A stretch of DNA of 64,000 bases, taken from contig NC_081831.1 of NCBI RefSeq assembly GCF_030867095.1, positions 63,688,716 through 63,752,715 of the forward strand, in the 5' to 3' direction. Position 1 is the stretch's first letter, and every line of letters begins with the position of its first letter. The position numbers were made by a program, and so were the translations under genes. Below, one piece after another: positions 58,713 to 64,000 of the stretch. This DNA is from Alligator mississippiensis. Its lineage: Eukaryota; Chordata; Crocodylia; Alligatoridae. The notes beneath the pieces are model-generated. The model saw nothing but the letters and a program-made list of their open reading frames with translations, made no database searches and had not been told where the DNA came from.

Positions 58713-60561
58713 CAAGCCAAGAGCCAAATGAAACAGGGACCAAAAGCTACTGCTGACTCCTGCCACAGATGATCAGCTGTGTTGTTACCAGGAGTCATCC
58801 CAGGCCAGATACTATTACAAGTTCTGTTCATCTGAACATATATTGCCGTTAAATCATGGGTGGAAATGCTTACAGTCACTGGTGATATAACTTCTATGAT
58901 AACTATCATAACTATGATATTCTTAAATGCTGATCATCATTAGTAAACCTTTAATGTTGTATGTGATCAAGCACATTGATTGAGGCCACATTGTGCTAGG
59001 AGAGTTTATAGACAAGACTCAATTGCAATCTTTACCCCAATGAAGTTATGGGTCTAAACAACCATTTCTTGTAGGTGGAAGAGAAACAAATGGGTTGGGG
59101 GACCAGAGGGTGAGTGAAGGAAGTGGGGATGAAAATGGGAAACAAAAATACATGGCACATTTGGTCACAGAGTGGCTTCATGCAAATTGCTAAGCCCATC
59201 AGTAAATATAGTCCTGGCTCACAACAGTCAGGTCTGTTCTCTCCGTCCTTGTCAGCAGACAAGAAACTTGGCTAGCTAATTGCCATCTGGAGTGCCTGGC
59301 ACACCTGCATGCACACAGTGAAGCCCTCCCTGGAAGGTGCATGTGGATCAGTGACTATGGATTTGCCTGGCTTTCTGATTAAGACTTCTTTCCTGTAGCA
59401 GCACATCCAGCTCCCTAATTTAACCCAGCCAAGCAAAAGAAGGACACGGTGTTCAGACATCAGTCATGGTTTTACACAGGCCCCAAAAGTGTGCTGGATA
59501 CTTCCCCAGATAGAGAGCTGACAAAACTCCTGCCTCAATGTGCTTGCAAACTAATCGTAGATGTGACACAAAGCAGGGTATTGAAACACTAGGCAGCCAG
59601 CTAGGGGCAGGGGGTGGGTGGGTGACAGCAGGGAGACATGAGCAGAGAATATTATTAAGGTACCAAGGTTAGTCACTGAGGCACACAGAATGATGGAAGA
59701 AAGAATTGGGGGTTAAAGAGATGCATAAAATTAACTTGTAGAAAATTATCTGCCAAGTTTATTGAGCAACAACTCGAAGTCCTTGTCTTGGGCTGAGATC
59801 GCACCCTGCTTAGTACTGTACAAACACACAACAAAAAGAACGGTCTCTCCATTGAACATCTCCCACAGCAAGTGTGGCCGTAAGTCTAAGTAGTAGGTTA
59901 GTGGTGGGAACCATCAAAAAAAATGTGGTTCTACAGGGGAGACTTTAAAGGTATTGTGTTGTTGTCCACTAGCTGCCTTATTTCAGGCTTCTACTCTGCA
60001 GTGCCTCCTGCCAGATGGTGAGGGTCTGTCAGCCCCGACCTGCTGCATGATCAGTGTTGTGGCATGTTGTGATGGGGTGATTTCCTCCCTGCCTTGTAAG
60101 GTAAATAAGTGGGGAGATGCCTGATTGGTTCCTCCTGTGGGGAAGATGAATGGTGCCATTTGAGAAGTGTCAGATAGGTAAAGACTCAGAGTTGGGATTC
60201 AGTGCAGATGCCCATTACACTCTTATTAACAGATGTTGTAAACAGCAGGGAGTTGATGTGCACTTGATTTTGTACTGCTGCGTTCCAATATGTATAGGGA
60301 AACAGTACTCAACTCGTGAGAGCCATATACTGTATGTGGCATGTCATGCACAGCACAGCAAGGAACTGCGGAGAGAATGAGTTTAGAAGATGCTGTTCTT
60401 TGTTTTAATAAGACTATTTTTAACGGGCACCAGGAACGAAGGATCCCCCTAGTTGGATCCTTAGGTGGGTACTCACCTTGGATGCATAACCACACAGGGT
60501 CACTGTTGCTCCATTCACTTCTAAATGCTCCCACACTCCTCTGGCAGTTAAATTCCTAATT
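58713..60561. other. Intergenic, nothing recognised
   Basis: No gene, RNA or named repeat that I can support. Confidence 0.5.
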
Positions 60562-61800
60562 CATAGATTCATAGATGTTAGGGTCGGAAGGGACCTCAAT
60601 AGATCATCTAGTCCAACCCCCTGCATAAGCAGGAAAGAGTGCTGGGTCTAGATGACCCCAGCTAGATACTCATCTAACCTCCTCTTGAAGACCCCCAGGG
60701 TAGGGGAGAGCACCACCTCCCTTGGGAGCCCGTTCCAGACCCTGGCCACTCGAACTGTGAAGAAGTTCTTCCTAATGTCCAATCTAAATCTGCTGTCTGC
60801 TAGCTTGTGACCATTATTTCTTGTAACCCCCGGGGGCACCTTGGTGAATAAAACCTCACCAATTCCCTTCTGTGCCCCCGTGATGAACTTATATAGGCAG
60901 CCACAAGGTCGCCTCTCAACCTTCTCTTGCGGAGGCTGAAAAGGTCCAGTTTCTCTAGTCTCTCCTCGTAGGGCTTGGTCTGTAGGCCCTTAACCATACG
61001 AGTGGCCCTTCTCTGGACCCTCTCCAGGTTATCCGCATCCTTCTTGAAGTGTGGCACCCAGAATTGCACGCACTACTCCAACTGCGGTCTGACCAGCGCC
61101 CTATAGAGGGGAAGTATCACCTCCCTGGACCTATTCGTCATGCATCTGCTGATGCACGATAAAGTGCCATTGGCTTTTCTGATGGCTTCGTCACACTGCC
61201 GGCTCATGTTCATCTTGGAGTCCACTAGGACTCCAAGATCCCTTTCCACCTCTGTGCCACCCAGCAGGTCATTCCCTAGGCTGTAGGTGTGCTGGACATT
61301 TTTCCTCCCTAGGTGCAGCACTTTGCATTTCTCCTTGTTGAACTGCATCCTGTTGTTTTCTGCCCACTTGCCCAACCTGTCCAGGTCTGCCTGCAGCTGT
61401 TCCCTGCCCTCCGGCGTGTCCACTTCTCCCCATAGCTTTGTGTCATCTGCAAACTTGGACAGAGTACATTTGACTCCCTCTTCCAAGTCACTGCTGAAGA
61501 CATTAAAGAGTATCGGTCCAAGGACCGAGCCCTGCGGGACCCCACTGCCCACACCCTTCCAGGTCGAGACCGACCCATCCACCATGACTCTCTGGGTGCG
61601 ACCCTCTAGCAAATTCGCCACCCACTGGACTGTGTAGTCATCCACATCACAGCCTCTTAACTTATTCACCAGTATGGGGTGGGATACCGTATCGAAGGCC
61701 TTCCTGAAGTCTAAGTATACGACATCCACCCCTCCTCCTGCGTCCAGGCGTTTCGTAACCTGGTCATAGAAAGAGACTAGATTGTTAAGGCCCTTCCTCC
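60562..61800 (-). mobile_element. CR1 LINE, 3' part of ORF2, relatively young
   Basis: On the minus strand, a frame of about 240 residues reads RT text: VDVVYLDFRKAFDTVSHP (about 61720), [24 protein letters not shown] (catalytic FADD intact, about 61440), [21 protein letters not shown]. One TAG follows, where the family has a tyrosine codon (near 61072); then [19 protein letters not shown] and, after a frame change near 60840-60930, the C terminus [20 protein letters not shown] (about 60750) to RRLDEYLAGVI. 5' truncated within the RT near 61800. The plus strand starts with TTCATAGATTCATAGATG, the complement of the CR1 tail. Confidence 0.5.
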
Positions 61801-62199
61801 TCCTCTTTTTTATTTTTTGGATTTCAGAACCATATCCTTTGCATAGTTCCTGATATATTCTATACTTGTGTCCCAACCCTCCAATGTCAGTTAGGCGCAG
61901 GGAAAATAGAGACAACAGAAAGCTCTCAGGATACATGCCCATGCACACACATCACCATGGTAACTGCTGGAGTGGTTTATGATGCTGTCAGAGCCTCGGG
62001 GAGTACCAATTCCCCAGGTTGTGTTTTCTTCACTTGCTCCTAGTCTTTGCTAAACCTGTGTGCCAGATATCCCCGTGGCCTGGGTGTCAGTCAGATTACA
62101 TTTGTTTGCAAAACACAGACAAGCACAGAAGAAAGTTCTGCATTATTTATAGGCTTTATAATCTAATTGTTATTTCAGAGGTTATAGAATCTATTAATC

Positions 62200-62400
62200 A
62201 AAATCTATTAGGATAGGGAAGAGTTTCCTTGGGGAAGCATTAAGCTCCAAGGCTCCTGGCATATTTAAAATTAGACTGGACAAAACACTAGAAAATACTC
62301 TGTCGGGAACCATTGTGCTTTGGCTGGGAAACAGGCTGGATGATCTAAGAGGTCTTGTTCATCTGTGGATGATCTGAAATGGCCTATTGTTGAGTGCTGG
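62200..62400 (+). mobile_element. Old CR1-like 3' end
   Basis: GGGAAGAGTTTCCTTGGGGA, TTAGACTGGACAAAACACTA and GGCTGGATGATCTAAGAGGTC match the CR1 3' layout but are more diverged than other copies. Weak assignment. Confidence 0.5.
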
Positions 62401-62947
62401 GATTAATGACATGAGAAATAACTCATCCCCCAGTCATTTTGGACACTCTAGTCCTGGCCCTAAACACTGTACCATTTGCCTTATGTTTCCTTCATATATT
62501 ATAAACAATCCCAGTAGCACCATCACTAGGGAGACACTAAACTAGTTGAGTGCATATTTTTTCCCTCATTAATACCTACAGCTGCCAGGGGAGAAACTCA
62601 GCAGAAGGGTCTTTCAAAATACTGCTAAGGCCAAACCAACTCCTATTAAAACATGTTTCCTGATGGCCTGAAGGTGGCAAGTATACTGTTACACAGTACT
62701 TACAAACTTCTTAGATGCTCACTTTTCTATTAGGCTGCATGTTGTGTATTGGTGGTGTTTAGGGCAATAATGCTACCGATAGTGTATATTTAATTATCTC
62801 AGTCTGAGTGAACATGCTCATTGGCAGGGATTTCTAAGTCTGTGATTCTTTCATACCTGCAAGCTTTATAGTATATAAACATCAAGGATGGCTGTAGCAT
62901 CCTCTTTGTTTTGGTAGATCAAGATGTCTTTCCTCAACCAAGTAGAG
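62401..62947. other. Intergenic, nothing recognised
   Basis: AT-rich DNA without gene or named repeat. Confidence 0.5.
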
Positions 62948-63600
62948 CAGTGGTGGGCAAAATACAGCTCATGGGCCAGATCTGGCCCACCGAGGGATTT
63001 TGTTTTGCCTGTGGTAGGTCCCCTGATCCCATCCAGCCCAGGTACAGGGGGCAGCCAGTCCTGCCACCGCAGGTGCAAAGCAGGGCTGGGGTGGCGGAGC
63101 AGCTGGACTCACTTCCCAGCAGCCCTGTCAGCGGTGGCTCCTTCTAGCTACCACTGCCGCCTGGCCCACCCCACTGCCTAGGCACCCCAGTGAGTCCACC
63201 CCGCACCCACTGCCAGGACTAGGACCCATGTGGGCAGGGCATGTGGTTGGGTGGATGGGATGGGGCCGCAGGCAGGTCGAGAGCTTTGTTTGGGAACAGG
63301 ACGTGTGGGCAAGGCCGGATCATAGTTCCGGATCATGGGGCAGTGACAGTGCAGAGTTGCAATCTGCTCCCCGCCTGCCTCTGCTCGCAGAAGCAGTGCC
63401 TGTTGCAGGGGGTTGTAGGAAATGGATCATGGCTCTGCTCCACTTGGCCAGGATGGAGCCATGGGCAGGTGGGGAGCAGCATCCTGGAGTGGGGTGGGCA
63501 GGCAAGGCCAGGCCTGGGATCGTGGGGCAGTGACAGCATGGGGCTTGGGCCTCACAATCCCAGCTCTCTCTGCCCATCCTGCTCCCAGATGTCATTCCCT
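62948..63600 (+). mobile_element. hAT-type nonautonomous element, left end and interior
   Basis: Begins CAGTGGTGGGCAAAATACAG, then GGGCCAGATCTGGCCCACC, a hAT-like terminus related to those at 3707 and 45533, followed by a GC-rich noncoding interior. The right end was not located; 63600 is approximate. Confidence 0.5.
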
Positions 63601-63764
63601 GCCCTTCCTAGGATTCATAAAAGGGCTAGTTTTTTGTCTCATGAAAAAACCCCAACAATAACATTATTTTTTTTGCACGAGAAAAGGACATTACATTTAG
63701 TTACAAATACTGGCTAATAACAGCACTATGACAGAGGAGACCAGGCAGTCTAATGCACAGAGCT

Positions 63765-63925
63765 TGGACACGGGAGACTCGGATTCTGTTCCCAGTTTGA
63801 CACGGACCTGCTGAGTGACGTGGTGCAAATCACTTAATCTTCCTGTGCTTGTTTTCCTGCCTTGAAAAACAGAAATAGTGATACTGACCTCCTCTGTCAA
63901 GTACTTGTTGAGATCTCGTAATGAA
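63765..63925 (+). repeat. MIR SINE fragment
   Basis: ACGGACCTGCTGAGTGACGT, then ATCACTTAATCTTCCTGTGC, and a decayed TCTGTAAAATGGGG-like part (CTTGAAAAACAGAAATAGTG). Standard MIR order on the plus strand. Confidence 0.5.
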
Positions 63926-64000
63926 AAAAGCCATAAATGAGGTAGGTGGTAGGTTGATGTTGTTGCTGTTATTATATAAATGTATGACATAATTTAAATA

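Noticed and set aside
61073-61948. 291-residue ORF as an independent gene
   Set aside because: Only the part beyond about residue 50 is CR1; the first residues are unrelated flanking DNA. It is a truncated LINE.
1-64000. Endogenous retrovirus, LTR or Polinton element
   Set aside because: I found no LTR pair, primer-binding site, capsid, envelope or protease text; all reverse-transcriptase pieces are of the CR1 LINE type.
1-64000. tRNA, rRNA or snRNA genes
   Set aside because: No segment with the expected A/B boxes or conserved rRNA text was recognised apart from the tRNA-derived MIR fragments; a covariance-model scan would be needed to exclude small RNAs.

Overview
This window is vertebrate nuclear DNA. 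Its many CR1 LINE copies, small hAT-type elements and MIR SINEs look like a reptile, most probably a crocodilian. The species call is inferred from the style of the CR1 3' ends, such as 60562 onward, and from low intron repeat divergence; a turtle is the main alternative. There is no sign of bacterial, plasmid or viral gene organisation, and I recognised no retroviral, LTR or Polinton-type element.

Two protein-coding genes are present, both on the + strand. MTMR8, a myotubularin-related phosphoinositide 3-phosphatase, runs from a CpG-rich promoter near 5.9-6.5 kb through 14 coding exons (6227 to 34415) and encodes about 632 residues with an intact catalytic loop. A long repeat-poor stretch (34416 to about 40350) ending in AATAAA is probably its 3' UTR. 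ASB12, an ankyrin-repeat and SOCS-box substrate adaptor of about 306 residues, lies downstream with two coding exons (53131-53920 and 56112-56242). The same tandem order and orientation is known for human Xq11.2. The two proteins are not known to share a pathway, so their proximity reads as old synteny rather than functional clustering.

Region by region: 1-5.9 kb is intergenic, with a MIR, microsatellites and several CR1 pieces, one carrying a small hAT element with clear 8-bp target duplications. 5.9-34.4 kb is MTMR8. Its introns hold a near-perfect palindromic element (intron 1), a hAT relic and a duplicated repeat split by CR1 (introns 3 and 6), an 854-bp hAT-like element (intron 7), a GC-rich transposon block with direct repeats, a 25-C tract and a 0.7-kb palindrome (intron 8), and a 2.3-kb CR1 with an internally deleted reverse transcriptase (intron 10). 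40.4-53 kb between the genes holds layered transposons (45.5-47.8 kb), an ancient CR1-like relic (48.1-49.3 kb) and a possible first exon for ASB12 near 50.4-50.7 kb. 56.2-64 kb is intergenic, with a relatively young CR1 (60.6-61.8 kb), older CR1 tails, a hAT-type end and a MIR.

I found no new multi-gene system. The observations most worth a second look are the out-of-frame upstream ORF that closes at the MTMR8 exon 1/2 junction, the two palindromes (6.6 kb and 22.5-23.2 kb), the dated nestings of transposons with visible target duplications, and the AGATCT-rich inverted repeat just upstream of ASB12.
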